Shown here one piece after another: positions 33,137 to 44,650 of a stretch of 64,000 bases of DNA. The translations under genes and the position numbers were made by a program. Below the pieces are notes generated by a model, which worked only from the letters and a program-made list of their open reading frames with translations, was not told where the DNA came from and did no database searches. The DNA lies in the NCBI GenBank assembly GCA_018292915.2, contig JACVVK020000058.1:1625001-1689000 (forward strand), given 5' to 3'. The DNA comes from Batillaria attramentaria. Lineage: Eukaryota; Mollusca; Gastropoda; Batillariidae. Position 1 is the stretch's first letter, and every line of letters starts with the position of its first letter.

Positions 33137-33442
33137 GTGTTTACATGATAAATGGTGGCATTTTGTTTTTGTTTTGCTTTTGTTTGAAATTTTCTCTAAC
33201 ATACAACAAAGTCTATAATACATGTTTCATGGCAGGAAAAATAGGTGTGCATTGGGTTTTCCATGCAAATGAACTGTGTTCGTGGTCCTGAAGAATCTGT
33301 TAATTGTTGAGCTTGCAGTGGACGCAAAATGTAGACACTCCAATTTGTTTTCTTATTACTGTGGTGTATTGTGAAAGTACAGCTCATGTTGTGCGTCACG
33401 AAGAAACGTGAAGTGAGCTAAACTGCAACACGTGCAGTAGTT

Positions 33443-33534
33443 TTAACTCTTTGACGACGGAGCGCAATTTCTGACACACGATTTCCTATAGGAAATCGTG
33501 TGTCAGAAATTGCGCTCCGTCGTCAAAGAGTTAA
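33443..33534. repeat. Perfect 92-bp palindrome, second copy
   Basis: Same element as 20401-20492. The only difference I see is A to G in the left arm (GAGCGCAATTT) matched by T to C in the right arm (AAATTGCGCTC), so the palindrome stays perfect. Confidence 0.95.
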
Positions 33535-33825
33535 TGTATGGATGGGCTTCCATAAAAGGTGGAAAAGGGGTTAGCTGGGGCGTGTGGAGTTATTAGTATC
33601 ATGAAAACTGCCGAAAATAATCTTTCTTCTGATATAAAAATCATTTCTGTAGGATGGTGTACGCCTGAGATACATTCGTTGAAAACTTGCATTTGAAATG
33701 TGGCCATTTTGAGAAAATGGTGGTATGGTAGACTTCTCCTCAGCACACATATCCGTCTCTGCTGAAATGCTCACGGCGCGGCAGGGCTGGAGGACGAAGC
33801 AGTGAAAGCCTGCTGCCGCTAAGCA

Positions 33826-34108
33826 CTACTTTATGTGCAAACCTCCACCCTGCTATTCACCCTGCGACACCAGCCACAGCCTACTCTTCTTCGAAAGATG
33901 AATGTGGGATTTTTAGCGTGCACACTTCATGTATGTGCGTGTGTGTGTTGACATGAAGGCGAGACAGGCATCGTAAATGAGTCTGCACATGGATTTGACT
34001 CGATATGGTAAGGAAAAATCCCACCATATTACTGCCCACCGGGGACTCAAACCAGGCAGTTCAGGATCCTAAGTTGGATGCCTTAACCACTACACCAAAT
34101 CCCCTGTC
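33826..34108 (-). mobile_element. SINE-C, another tRNA-derived SINE
   Basis: The minus strand starts with GGTGTAGTGGTTAAGGC (A box) and GGTTTGAGTCCCC (B box), then GGTGGGATTTTTCCTTACC and a body ending near a CCTCCAGCCC block. It differs from SINE-A and SINE-B in sequence after the head. It interrupts the dispersed repeat at 33540-34495. Confidence 0.7.
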
Positions 34109-34249
34109 AAAATGGTGGTACATGTAATGTGCGACGTATGAATCGTGCAGAACAGTGTATTTCACTATTTGTATTATATGCTCATTTTTAACATTTTATA
34201 AGCTGCATTCCGCCTTGAAACTTCACTGAAGTTGTATTAGTTGCTTAAG

Positions 34250-34362
34250 GCCCCCCTGGCTGGGGCCAAATATTTGTGCTGGCCGTTTTCTCATTGCCCC
34301 TCTTTGATATCACCCTTACGTGATGGAAAAGGACGCTAAACTCCCGAACACCCACCCCACCC
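34250..34362 (+). mobile_element. SINE-A copy, 5'-truncated
   Basis: Begins at CCTGGCTGGGGCCAAATATT, lacking the A box, and continues through the conserved body to CTCCCGAACACCCACCCC. It interrupts a copy of the dispersed repeat also seen at 3490-3985. Confidence 0.8.
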
Positions 34363-34577
34363 TGTGTAAGGTCCCCAAAATGGCGGAAAAAACTTAAAGT
34401 TGCTAAATTTGACCTACCACCAATTTTTTTTTTTTTTTTTTTTTTAATTTTCTCAGGAGTGGCAGGGGCGGCGTTGTCCTCCTTTTGTGGGAGCCTATCA
34501 CGTTTGTTTGTCTGTTTTTGTTGTTTGTTGAAGACATGTTATATTCTGTAATCACTTTCAATCACATTTCCATTGTA

Positions 34578-34755
34578 CAGTCAAACCTGTGTAAAGCGGT
34601 CACCCGAGGGACTGGGCCAAACTGACCGCCTTAGACAGGTGACCGGGTTATCCAGGGTGGCATGTCAACAGCTAGCATGTCAGGGGATCCTCTAGAGTGA
34701 CCAGGTTAGACAGTGGCATTGCTTATACAGGTGACCGCCTTGGCAGGTTCGACTG
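34578..34755. mobile_element. TA-flanked MITE (CAGTCGAACCTG family), opposite orientation
   Basis: 178 bp, starting CAGTCAAACCTGTGTAAAGC and ending GGCAGGTTCGACTG, flanked by TA on both sides. High similarity to the copies at 29310 and 54800 suggests fairly recent spread. Confidence 0.88.
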
Positions 34756-35696
34756 TACTTGTTTCCACCACCACCACCACCACCGTGACCCCCCCCCCCC
34801 CCCCCCCCCCCCCCGTCTCTTCCCTTCCCACAATCTATGTGAAAAGTATTTTGTTCTTTGGTTGTTTTTCCTATACCATGATAATTTCAGATTTTACCCT
34901 ACAGTTTTACCAAGAATGTACGTTCTTGGCTTCAAAGGTAGCATTTTAAATTGCATAATATATTATGATTTATGGCAGTTTCTGCAAAATTGAACAGCCT
35001 TCATAATTGTACTTGTCATAGCATCATGTAAGTGCTTCGTGTGGCACGCACAAGCTTTTCACGCTTTGATTGCAATCAAAAGTTGTGAGTAATGTACCGG
35101 TATACAGATCTTACTCCCAATCTGTAGTGCGAACAATGAAGCCACCATCACCCAAGGCAAGCTGTATATTTACCATGATGCAGCATATTTGGTCTCAAAT
35201 TGCTTGTCTTTCAAATTGATGTTAGAAGTGTGAATGCAACAGTCCAGTGCTTTTGTCAGTGCTACTTCTCACTTTTTCACAACCATGCGCTCAGTGCTCG
35301 AACATTCTCAGTTCTGAGCCTGGACGTCATAACAGGTAAAGGATGATTACCCGCCAGAAGGTGCTGTGGATACAGCAGACCTGTCTACCGTACGCATTGA
35401 TCATAGAAAACTAAGTAATTTTGGGCTTACTACGCAACTACGCATTAATTGCCCCACTACGCAATTTCGTTTCCTAAATCTACGTAATCAAGTTAGCAGT
35501 TAGCGTTTCATAAAATCCAATCTGAACTTTTGCTCGCACCGATCTAGCTTTTTGAACGAGCCTCATTCAAAGTTTAACGATGTATAAATACCCGGTAGAA
35601 AAAATTTGGCTAAAATAAAAAAAAGAAGATACTATGGTAGTACACTGTAACCAGTCAAATCAAAGAAGCCAAAGAATAGAATAGTTGATTTGTAAC

Positions 35697-35775
35697 TTAA
35701 CTCCTTGACGACGGAGCACAATTTTCCTATAGAAAATCGTGTGTCAGAAATTGTGCTTCGTCGTCAGAGAGTTAA
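35697..35775. repeat. Third palindrome copy, left arm shortened
   Basis: TTAACTCCTTGACGACGGAG at the left, then a deletion of about 13 bases in the left arm. The right arm is complete with a few substitutions, ending GAGAGTTAA. Confidence 0.85.
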
Positions 35776-38468
35776 GCAACAAGCTGGCAAGTGGCACATT
35801 TTGGTTGGGATACATTAGCCGGGACTACTCATTTGGCCAGGAAACTACTCATCTGGTTTTTGGCACTTCTCATGTCATGTTTGGTGGGTAGGCAGGTCTG
35901 ATACAGATAGAAAGAAACGAGATCGTATGTTCTGGCATGGAATATCAGTATGACTTGTGATCACACGGCCAAGCAGGAACGTCTTGTGCTCACCGTGCAT
36001 GTCGGCAAAAGGTTTAAAGCAGTGAAACAGGTATTGACTATTTACGCTTGCTGGAAACAAAAACGCCGAAATGAGCTTGACACAAGACAAAATGTGTTGG
36101 TCATAATTTTATGGTTTTGGCAATGTACGTCTTGCGCCCATTCACTTTCGACTTGGTACGCAACATACCATAACTCCAGAGCTATTTGACACTGACTGGT
36201 TCGGATTTGTCCAAAAACTACAGGACAAAAAGACATTATTTTGTTGCTGGTTTTAAATGATCTGTATGCAACGACATTCTGCAGAAAGGGGAAGGATAGT
36301 TCCTTCTTGTTGGTTCCCTGTTCTGAGATTTCCCGTATGCAACGATTTGACCCCACCCCTTCTATGCCCTTCTGAGTCATCGTAAGACAGGACGAAAATC
36401 AAGGCTAAGCCATTGTAGACTTAAATCGGACATCAGAACCCAAGTAATTGATTATTCTGATTTATAATACTTACTCTTTAAAAGGCCAATTTGATGATAA
36501 ACAAAGTTTCCTGATGAACCTCTTGCATAATTATTAAAAAAAAATAAAAAAAATTGCGTGGACCGACTGTTCCAGAGGCAAACATAATGTATGCCTCAGG
36601 CAATAGATTTGGATTCTGTTCCTGCATTATAGACATGAAACCAGTGTGTTGAGTCTGTAATAAGTGAAGAAAGAATTAATGGTGTATTGATCTTGTGTCC
36701 ACGATGGCTCAGAGGGTCTATTTCCCACATCACTGCCCTAGTCACCACGTTTGCCTTGCCATTTGTGCAATACAGAGTGTTTCGTCTGGTTTCTCTCTCA
36801 GCATGCACTTCCCTTTGTGCATTTTCGCACTTAACTGTTGGATCTTTGAAAAAGTTCAATGTCTGTTTGAGAAGAAGAAAAACGATGTACATGTTAATTT
36901 TTTTCTCCACGAGACGCGTCTTAACTGTATTTCTTTTTTGGTTTGGTGCATTTCAGTAATCAACAGAGTAATTTGTTGTGAATTAAGTCAGAATTGTGTG
37001 GTTACAAAGGCCAACATTCACTTCAAATTATGTTCAAGATATCTAGAGCTTTAGAACATCTTCGTTGAACCTAAGTTTTATTGCACCCCCAAAGAACGCA
37101 CTGATATTATTTACACAGCAGTGGAACGTTACAGCTGTAATTGTTTAGGTCTGACTTGTTGACCGTTTGAACATATTTACATGTACATTATATTGCATAT
37201 ATATTTCACATTCCCCGAATTGTAAAACAGCTTTAGCATTCCTACCCTATTGTGTCTTATATCATAAATTATCTGATTTCTGGTCATTCCCGCTGTGTAC
37301 ATTAATTATCAGAGTGTGAAACAGGAGACGTATAAGATTCCTTTTAGGAATTTTGGTTTAACTTAGTCAAGAATAGCACAGGAGAAGTGTACTGTGTGGG
37401 TCTTCCTGCGCTGTTCTCAAAATGTTGTTATGCCCAAATTCCATGACAATGTTGGTATTGCTCTTGTCCTTGGGAATTGAAACCTCATGCGTGTTACATG
37501 TATATGACTAGCATTGTGCTCACAAAGTTTGACAAGAAAATGGACAATGTAAAGCCTTTCTTCCTGTGAACAAAAGGTTACCGTGTAATTCAAGTCTGAC
37601 CCCGTGTACTTATTGTACTTTCTAGTACTTTCCTACACCTCCCTCCCTCGCCACCCCACCTATCAATTGCCTTTATGTTTCACTTTGGTGCTTATACATA
37701 CACTGGTTTGTTTATACTGTCTGTCGTATTGGCCACGATGCACTTTTGCACAAATAAACAGTCTCTCACCGGTTGTTGATGTTTACTGACCATGTTCAAG
37801 AGTTAGTGCAGTACATGCATAAAATCGTGGTGGCGTTGCACGATTCTGTGCAGCATATGCTTACATTTGCGTTATGGAATATGGTATGTCGGCCTAAGGA
37901 ATTACACGTAGTAACATCTGTGTCATGTATGTCCTTTCTGTATAATTACTGGTAGCATTAAGCTGTGCTGGCGTATGTCCTCTCAGTGCTGTCACCTAGA
38001 AAAAGGGCATATGTGCCATATCAGATCAATGGTGCTTAGACCCTTTTTTTTTCCCCCCAGATAACGACAGATCTTCCCCTCACATCAGCGCCTCCATCCC
38101 CCTGAAAGAAAAATTTTCAAAAGAACAAGAAATGTCTTCTGCATTTAGAAAAAAAGAAAAGAAGTTTGAACAGCATTTCTACAAGAACCGCTTGCCCCCC
38201 AACTCACACATGCAGCCAATCTCCGCTCCCACCGCTTTGTGTGTGTGTGTAGTTACTGTGAGCGCCACGGATTTGGTAGGCAGTTAGGACCTGTTTTCTA
38301 GAGGAGGGTAGATACGATATACATGTACCAGGTATACACCCAGATTGAGGCCTCTGTAATAAAATATTGAGGAGCCGTTAAAAAAATCACGTGTTTTTGC
38401 ATGACCTCATCATCAGACTCCCTTTTTTTTTTCTTTTTTTTTTAATAAAGTTTTTGCCTTTCTTAACT

Positions 38469-38654
38469 CAGGGGCGCCGGAACCGGGGGGGCAGGGGGGG
38501 GCAGCTGCCCCCCCTGTACCCAAGCAGGGGGGGCAAGAGTGTCTTTTTGCCCCCCCCTGGAAAATCAGGTGACTATGGCAAGAGGGGGGGCAAAGCCATG
38601 GTCTCCGAGATTCTGCCCCCCTCCCCCCCCCCCCAACATCTTCCGGTGCCCCTG
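38469..38654. mobile_element. CAGGGGCGCCGGAA GC-rich element, exact 5-bp TSD
   Basis: 186 bp, ends CAGGGGCGCCGGAACC and ATCTTCCGGTGCCCCTG, flanked by exact TAACT (38464-38468, 38655-38659). Same core as 31173-31534, in opposite orientation. Confidence 0.9.
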
Positions 38655-38873
38655 TAACTATTTTGGGTACTGTGCTATGGAGTTCTTCTGCTTTAAGACT
38701 GTGGCTAGATACATGTAACTGGTTCAGGTGAAGCTTCAGTTGACTTGTCTCAGAATGCAAAATAATCAGTTTGATATCTTTGTTTATGATTGTTAGGCAT
38801 AAAATTGGCTTATATCAGAACGCTAACATGATGGGCGTAATTTTTTTTATGTATGACTGGAAAGAATATGGTA

Positions 38874-39298
38874 CAGTCGAACCTGTGTAAGACAGTCACC
38901 CCAGAGACTGAATCAAATTGGCAAAATGATTTATTGGTCTTGGACAGGTGGCTGGTTTTTACAGGGTGCAGTGTTCAGACGGAAAATGTTTTAAACTGAC
39001 ATTATGCATGTGACCAGGCAATAAAAGACACAGCCGTGTGATTTTCTTCTTTGTCCAAACATTTGGAAAACAGCAGGTGTGCGAAGATGACCATATCATG
39101 ACACAACAAAGTGACAGTTTTGTATCTATAGGGTGACAGGCTAGCTGGGACTACTATAAGGGTGGCACGGCCGTGTTAGACAGGTGACCGTTTGTTACAG
39201 TGTAAGTGTAGAGGGAAAACGTGGGGGAATCGTTCGGGGGTGACCGGCTTGGGAAGTGGCACGGCTTATAGAGGTGACTGTCTTGGCAGGTTTGACTG
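38874..39298. mobile_element. Longer TA-flanked relative of the CAGTCGAACC MITE
   Basis: Starts CAGTCGAACCTGTGTAAGAC and ends CTTGGCAGGTTTGACTG between TA dinucleotides, but is 425 bp long. Its inner part repeats the GACAGGTG ... GGTGACCGGCTTGG blocks around extra sequence. It is either a less deleted family member or one copy interrupted by another. Confidence 0.75.
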
Positions 39299-40804
39299 TA
39301 AATCATAAAGTTGGTTTGTCTCAGGATGCAAAATGATGGTTGTAATGTATCTTCGTTCACAATTGCAATCATGGGTAAGTTGGCTATTCGTAGAATGCAA
39401 AACGATTCGTGTGATATCTTTGTTTAACGGTTGTAAGCGTAAAGTTGGCTTTAATCGGAATGAAGAATGATTAGATCTTCGTTTATGATGGCAAAGATTG
39501 GTAAATGCAAAATGGTGGATGTACAGTCTTTATTTACAATTGTAAAAATGGGTAAAGCATAAGACTGGACTATATATCAGAATGCAAAATGATGGGTGTA
39601 ATATCTTTGCTTATGATTATGAAGATGGTTAATGCATGGAGTTGGCTTGTACAGGCAGAAATGGCGAACACCTAAACCTTTTAACGCTTGAATTTGAATC
39701 TGTTGGTCATCTGGTGAACAGATCTCTCATCGTTTTCACCATTTTTGTTGTTGTTGTTGTCAGTTCCGATCTTAAGAATTGTAGCATGCTTCATTCTTTT
39801 GTTTTTAATGACATCACTTCCGCACAATAATACACTACTGCATGATTGGTTGGTGTGCTGTTGTCATCACAGTTTTTTCAGCTCTTTTTGACTGAGACAA
39901 GTGGTGGGTTTTTGTTGTTGTTGTTGTTGTTTTTCAGAAATAAAATGATATCCAAGATGGGCCTCAGGTTCTTGTGCAGGTTAATTGGTTATTCTCCAGA
40001 CATGTTTTCTTATGCCAGATATCAATTTTGTGCGTTGGGTTTTTTGTTCCCCCCCCCACCTCTGTTTTTGTTGTATCTTTTAGCTGTGAAGTAATTGCTG
40101 TGATAAGAGTATATTTGAATTTTTTTTTTTTAAAGCACATTGCCCAATATTATTATTAATGAACATAACAACCGAAATTGACTGCAATGAATTCATCTAG
40201 AAGCATCCACGTCTTCTGATTTCCAATCATCATCTTGATTATACTGCAAGCTGACCGTACCAGCTGAAGCATTGCTAACTGAACAACCAATGATACCTGC
40301 AAGCAGCAAAGCCTTCCGTGAAACTGTGGATAATGTACTGGTACATGAGACACCACAACCAAGGGGCATAATTTTATTTACAGAATAGTTATTTAGCTAA
40401 TCCATGTGACATGATAATTTTCAGACTTTTGCATGTTTGAGAATTTTTTTTTTTTTTTTTACCAAAAGCCTATAAGCACAATAAATATGCTGTTTTCAGA
40501 GACCCAAATGGATTTTTTTTGTTTGATATTAAAAAAAAAAAAAAGTGGAACTAGCAGGACAGTTTATCAGGTATCATTCAGGCATGATTTCTTTTTGGCC
40601 CCTGGGCCAACTTCTGCTGTTTTTGTTTTGTTTTGTTTTTTTAAAAATGTGTTTGCTGTTTCTTTCTGCCATTTTTTGAAGAAAAAATGAAAAAAAGTTG
40701 GACATGCAGGACAATCTGCCTCCCCCTCGCCATTCTTGGGTTAGAGGAACACTTGACGTCGCCAACATGTCCACTTATTCCGTACCATTTTCTTCTTTGT
40801 TAGG

Positions 40805-40955
40805 GGGCGGTGGGATAGCCAGATGGTAGAGCATTGGACTCTCAATGCTCGGGGTTGTGAGTTCGAATCCCGGCTGGGGCCAAATATTTGTACTGACCTT
40901 TTCCTCGTTGCCCCGTCTTTGATATCATCCTTATGTGGTGGAACAGGACGTTAGG
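40805..40955 (+). mobile_element. SINE-A copy
   Basis: Head GATAGCCAGATGGTAGAGC and GAGTTCGAATCCCGGC, then GGGGCCAAATATTTGTACTG and TGTGGTGGAACAGGACGTTA. The tail is short and the TSD is not obvious. Confidence 0.8.
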
Positions 40956-41247
40956 GACTCATACCTGGTTATTCCGTTAGCTACCCCCAGAAGCATCACC
41001 ACCACTCTACCTTTTACATAGACGCATGACCCAGCTTCTCTCCCAACATATGCATCCTGACTTCCGCTTGTAGACTTCACTGCCAGTTTACAGCTTTCGA
41101 TATTTGTTGAGTGATTCTCCAGTAAACAGACTACTAGCCATGGGAACAAACTCCTTTACTGCCACCCAGAAATAATTACCGGTATTGGAATATATATGGA
41201 TAATGGTATTCTTCATTCATTTTTGTCCACCTTTACTAGTCTTTTTA

Positions 41248-41660
41248 CGGGATCCATACAGGTTCACAGTCTCAAAAATTCATGACTTTTTCATGACTTT
41301 TTCAGGCCAACTCTCCTGTTTTCCATGACACCTTCCTCGCCCTCTTTCACACTGACACACGCGAGGGTAGAAATTATGAGCTTTTCCAAGTTATCGCAGT
41401 CAGCAAGACCAATGTTCAGAGTTAGCCATTAGCCTTATGGGAAGGCAGTTTGTTGGTATTTTTGGCAATCAGTCCCGTAATTAGTGTAAGTAATCACCAA
41501 GCTGACCGTTTCACTGTTGGGCTCAAAACAGCTTCCATAAAATTCTGAAATTCCATGACTTTTCATGACTCTTGAAATAATTTCATGACTTTCCAGGCCT
41601 GGAAAAGCTATTTCCAAATTCCATGACTTTTCCAGGATTCCATGACCTGTATGGACCCTG
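41248..41660. mobile_element. CAGGGTCCATACAGG element
   Basis: Ends CGGGATCCATACAGGTT and CCTGTATGGACCCTG. The body is rich in CATGACTTTTYCATGACT. Flanks TTTTTA / CTTTTA match at five of six bases. It is the reverse complement of the element at 50428-50838 over its full length. Confidence 0.82.
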
Positions 41661-41877
41661 CTTTTAAAAAAAATTGATCAATATATATCTTTATTGTGAT
41701 GCTTTGGTATGTCTGTTTCATCACAGATTGTCTTTTAACTTGTAGCCGTTACTTATGCACTTCAAATATTTACTTTTATCTTTCATACCATAGTTATGTA
41801 TGCTGGTCATAATTTGTGGGATGTTTTTACAAATTTTCACTTCAACAATTGACTATTAGTAAAAAAAAAATCTAAAA

Positions 41878-42298
41878 CCTTCCACCTTTTGGTGGATTTC
41901 CACCTTTGGCTAAAAACTTTCCTCCCCTCAAAAAGTGTTTCCTCCCCTGAAGCACTCAAAATCATTCCAGAATGCACCAAATTGCACAGATATTTGTCTA
42001 ATTCTAAAAATTTTCCTCCAAAATAAAGCGTTTCCTCCTCTGAAGCATTTGAATTCTTACCCCCCCCCCCCCAAAAAAAAATAAAAATAAATAATAATAA
42101 AAATAAAAATCACCAAATTGCACAGATTTTGGTCTAATTAAAAAAAAAAAAAAAAACTGGGGGTGCATGCCAATGGACACCCATAGCAGAATGCAATTTA
42201 TTCTTTGCAGACATGACTGTGCTTGTGGGTTTGCCACTCCATCACTAAATTATACACATTTTTCCGCCTTTTGGATCATGGACCATGTAAGCCCTGCA
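41878..42298. mobile_element. CAGGGCTTAAA family copy, left end degraded
   Basis: Shares AACCTTCCACCTTTTGGTGG, TTTGGCTAAAAACTTTCC, CACCAAATTGCACAGAT and GGATCATGGACCATGTAAGC with 54643-55595, ending in GTAAGCCCTG at 42298. Confidence 0.7.
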
Positions 42299-42379
42299 TT
42301 TGTACATCATGGAATTGAGAACAGCAGAATCAGCAAAGTATGTTAGCAGTGCATTTAGTACAATAAAATTTAATGATAA

Positions 42380-42510
42380 TATGAGTAATAGGCATTTTTT
42401 CTAATCAGCAATGGCTCAAATACCGCAAACTGAACCTGACATGCACGCTCTTGTGAACTGCGCACATTCACCTACACACTGAACATAGCACACTACAACC
42501 ATGTGGTAAA
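42380..42510 (-). mobile_element. SINE-B 3' fragment, degenerate
   Basis: Weak reverse-strand match to the SINE-B 3' body (CTCAAATACCGCAAACTGAACC, CACACTGAACATAGCACACT) next to an ATAAT-rich tail. Old and diverged. Confidence 0.5.
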
Positions 42511-42958
42511 CAGGTTAGCTCTGCTGTTCAGGAATTTAGAATTACCACTGCTCCAGTGACTACCCCTACAATTACATTGATCAGGTTATGTGTCATTTGA
42601 CATCAAACTCTGCTGTTTAAGTGTTTCAGCTAGTCCTCTCAAACAGTGTGGTTTGCTGGAGATTTGTAATTTGGGGGCAGGAGGAAAGAGCCATGCCAGT
42701 TGTCTTATCTTAGTGAAGCCTTAAAGGTCTGTTAGTTCAGCGAAAAACTGAACAAAATGTGTTTTTATTAACTTGGTCACTGTACAATGCAAAGCCACCT
42801 GTGACGGATACAGTGTTCAGTTTTTAGGAACCCTCAGAACTCCCAGCTTGAGTTTACATTCATTTCTGTGTGTTTGGGGGCATTGGAGGAAACGCAGCAC
42901 TAGAGCGCATAGTGGGTCATTGTGTGCAGCTTGAGAAGTAGCAATAGAAGTAGAAATA

Positions 42959-43581
42959 CAGGGCTGCCACTCTTCCTGCTGTGGGAGGATTTCCGGCTTT
43001 TTGAACCGGCTGTGAAGAGCTTTCCTGCTTTTTAAAGCTTTTTCCGGCCAAAAAATTGCGAGTCTGTGTGTATTGCTGGACCGTCGGCCTTCCTGGGTAA
43101 GGTGCATTTTGCGCCTCATATTCTCATATTCAGGGCTGCCACTCTTCCTGCTGTGGCAGGATTTCCTGCTTTTTGAACCTGCTGTGAAGAGTTTTCCTGA
43201 TTTTTGAACTGGCTGTGAAGAGCTTTTCTTCTTTTTTCCTACCCAAAAAATCGCGAGTCTGTGTCTATCGCTGGACCGTCGGCTTTCCCGGGTAAGGTGC
43301 ATTTTGCGCCCCATATTCTCTGGGGACGTTAGCACTCTTCCCCCCCCCCCCCCACTTTTTTTTTTTTTTTTTTCACTTTTTTCGGGCAAAGTCCTTTCCT
43401 GGTTTTTAAAGCGTTTTCCTGCTTCTCTGGCCAAAAACATCGCGAGTCTGTGTATATCAGCACAGCACTCGGGCAAAGTCCGTCCTTCCTTCCACTGGCT
43501 CCCTGGAGTCTGGCTTTCCTTCCATTCAGATTTTGAGGGTCAATTTTCAGGCTTTTTGTCTCTCAGAAAGTGGCAGCCCTG
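42959..43581. mobile_element. CAGGGCTGCCACT element, exact 6-bp TSD, duplicated left end
   Basis: 623 bp between exact GAAATA at 42953-42958 and 43582-43587. A second left terminus (CAGGGCTGCCACTCTTCC) occurs inside at about 43133, so its left third is duplicated. The right end is GTGGCAGCCCTG. Confidence 0.9.
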
Positions 43582-43729
43582 GAAATAGCTGTTTCCTGTT
43601 TGGTGTCTGAAATGTCTGATATACACTGAAATGAATTCAGGCTCAGCATGACTTCTTAAGGGTTTCAGATACACTGTAAACTGTGACAGAGTTCACTGAG
43701 CACTATGCACAGACACACGGTCTTTAAGC

Positions 43730-44045
43730 TGGCTCTTAACTGGGCACTGCGGAGTGCCACAGTGCTGTCCACAGTTGTGATTTTGGGGGTTTCCGCCGCT
43801 GTGGTGTCATCACAGCAACCTGGATTTCAAATAGCCACGACTGTGACTGTGGTTTCCACGACAGATTCTGATTGGCTGTACTATGTCACTCGGCGTGCAA
43901 ACATGGCGGACAGTGCATCTTCAATCGGTTTGTCACCGAGCACAGCTGTGTTCAGTTTTATAGTTAGTAGATACACCGAGCGCAACGGCTGTGATGTGCA
44001 CGTGTTTCGCACACTGTGCCCAGTGAAGAGCAGGCTTAAGATATA
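43730..44045. repeat. Dispersed repeat copy with promoter-like core
   Basis: CACTGCGGAGTGCCACAGTG, GATTCTGATTGGCTGTAC (inverted CCAAT), GGCGTGCAAACATGGCGGAC (YY1-like) and CACTGTGCCCAGTGAAGAGC match 4035-4540 in order. It lies about 700 bp upstream of CHEK2. Confidence 0.75.
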
Positions 44046-44372
44046 CACTGTGCAGTGTTTTTGTCTTTTTAAAAAAAAAGAGAAAAATCAGACCTTTTAA
44101 GCATGGCATGGCTCTTGCAGTGCTGCTTGTTTCATTTGTTAATAATCTTCAGGATGTCTCTGAAATTTATAAACAGCGAACGTTAGAAACATGTGCGTGT
44201 GTATTGATGATCTTCAAAAAAATGAACTTGTGTGCTGCATGTTTTGTTAATTACATGTAAATGTTGCTGTTGTATGTTCACATTGTTTGGCCTTTCAAAT
44301 TTTAATCTCTCACATGAATATATTCCTGTTCTTTGCACAATAAACCTCGAGTTTAAAGTATGGTTGTGTATT

Positions 44373-44407
<35 letters not shown>

Positions 44408-44650
44408 CTGTGTGTGGTTGTGTGTGTGACTGTGAGAGAGAGAGAGAGAGATTGAGTGTCTGCTTAGACAAGACGATCAAAATCAAGCACTGAAACACTG
44501 AGTGAGCCAGACGGGCGCACACAAATGGCGTATTATAGCATTGTGCACATAAAAACAACAGCAAACTGAAGTATGATATACCAGGCTTCCATTGACACAT
44601 AATTAGTGGATGCAGTGCATCTGACTAACAGACAACGGTTTCATGCTACA

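Larger units (their letters stand above)
33540..34495. repeat. Dispersed repeat copy interrupted by two SINEs
   Basis: Same ordered blocks as 3490-3985, broken by a SINE-C (33826-34108) and a truncated SINE-A (34250-34362). The SINEs account for the extra length. Confidence 0.7.

Noticed and set aside
34697..34790. Recurrent frame starting [20 protein letters not shown] (also near 29368 and 54858)
   Set aside because: It is a translation of the terminal part of the TA-flanked MITE, not a protein.
36596..37054. Overlapping frames of 90-119 codons on both strands
   Set aside because: No recognisable domain, no splice-consistent neighbours, and AT-rich composition as in the rest of the interval.
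43705..44100. 131-codon open frame with partial similarity to the frame at 4074-4262
   Set aside because: The similarity is explained by a dispersed DNA repeat. One copy is interrupted by stops and there is no evidence of codon-level constraint.
32274..44344. Assigning one of three AATAAA signals (32274, 37753, 44339) as the RASA4 poly(A) site
   Set aside because: All are plausible in sequence alone and transposon copies lie in between. Transcript data are needed, so none was called.
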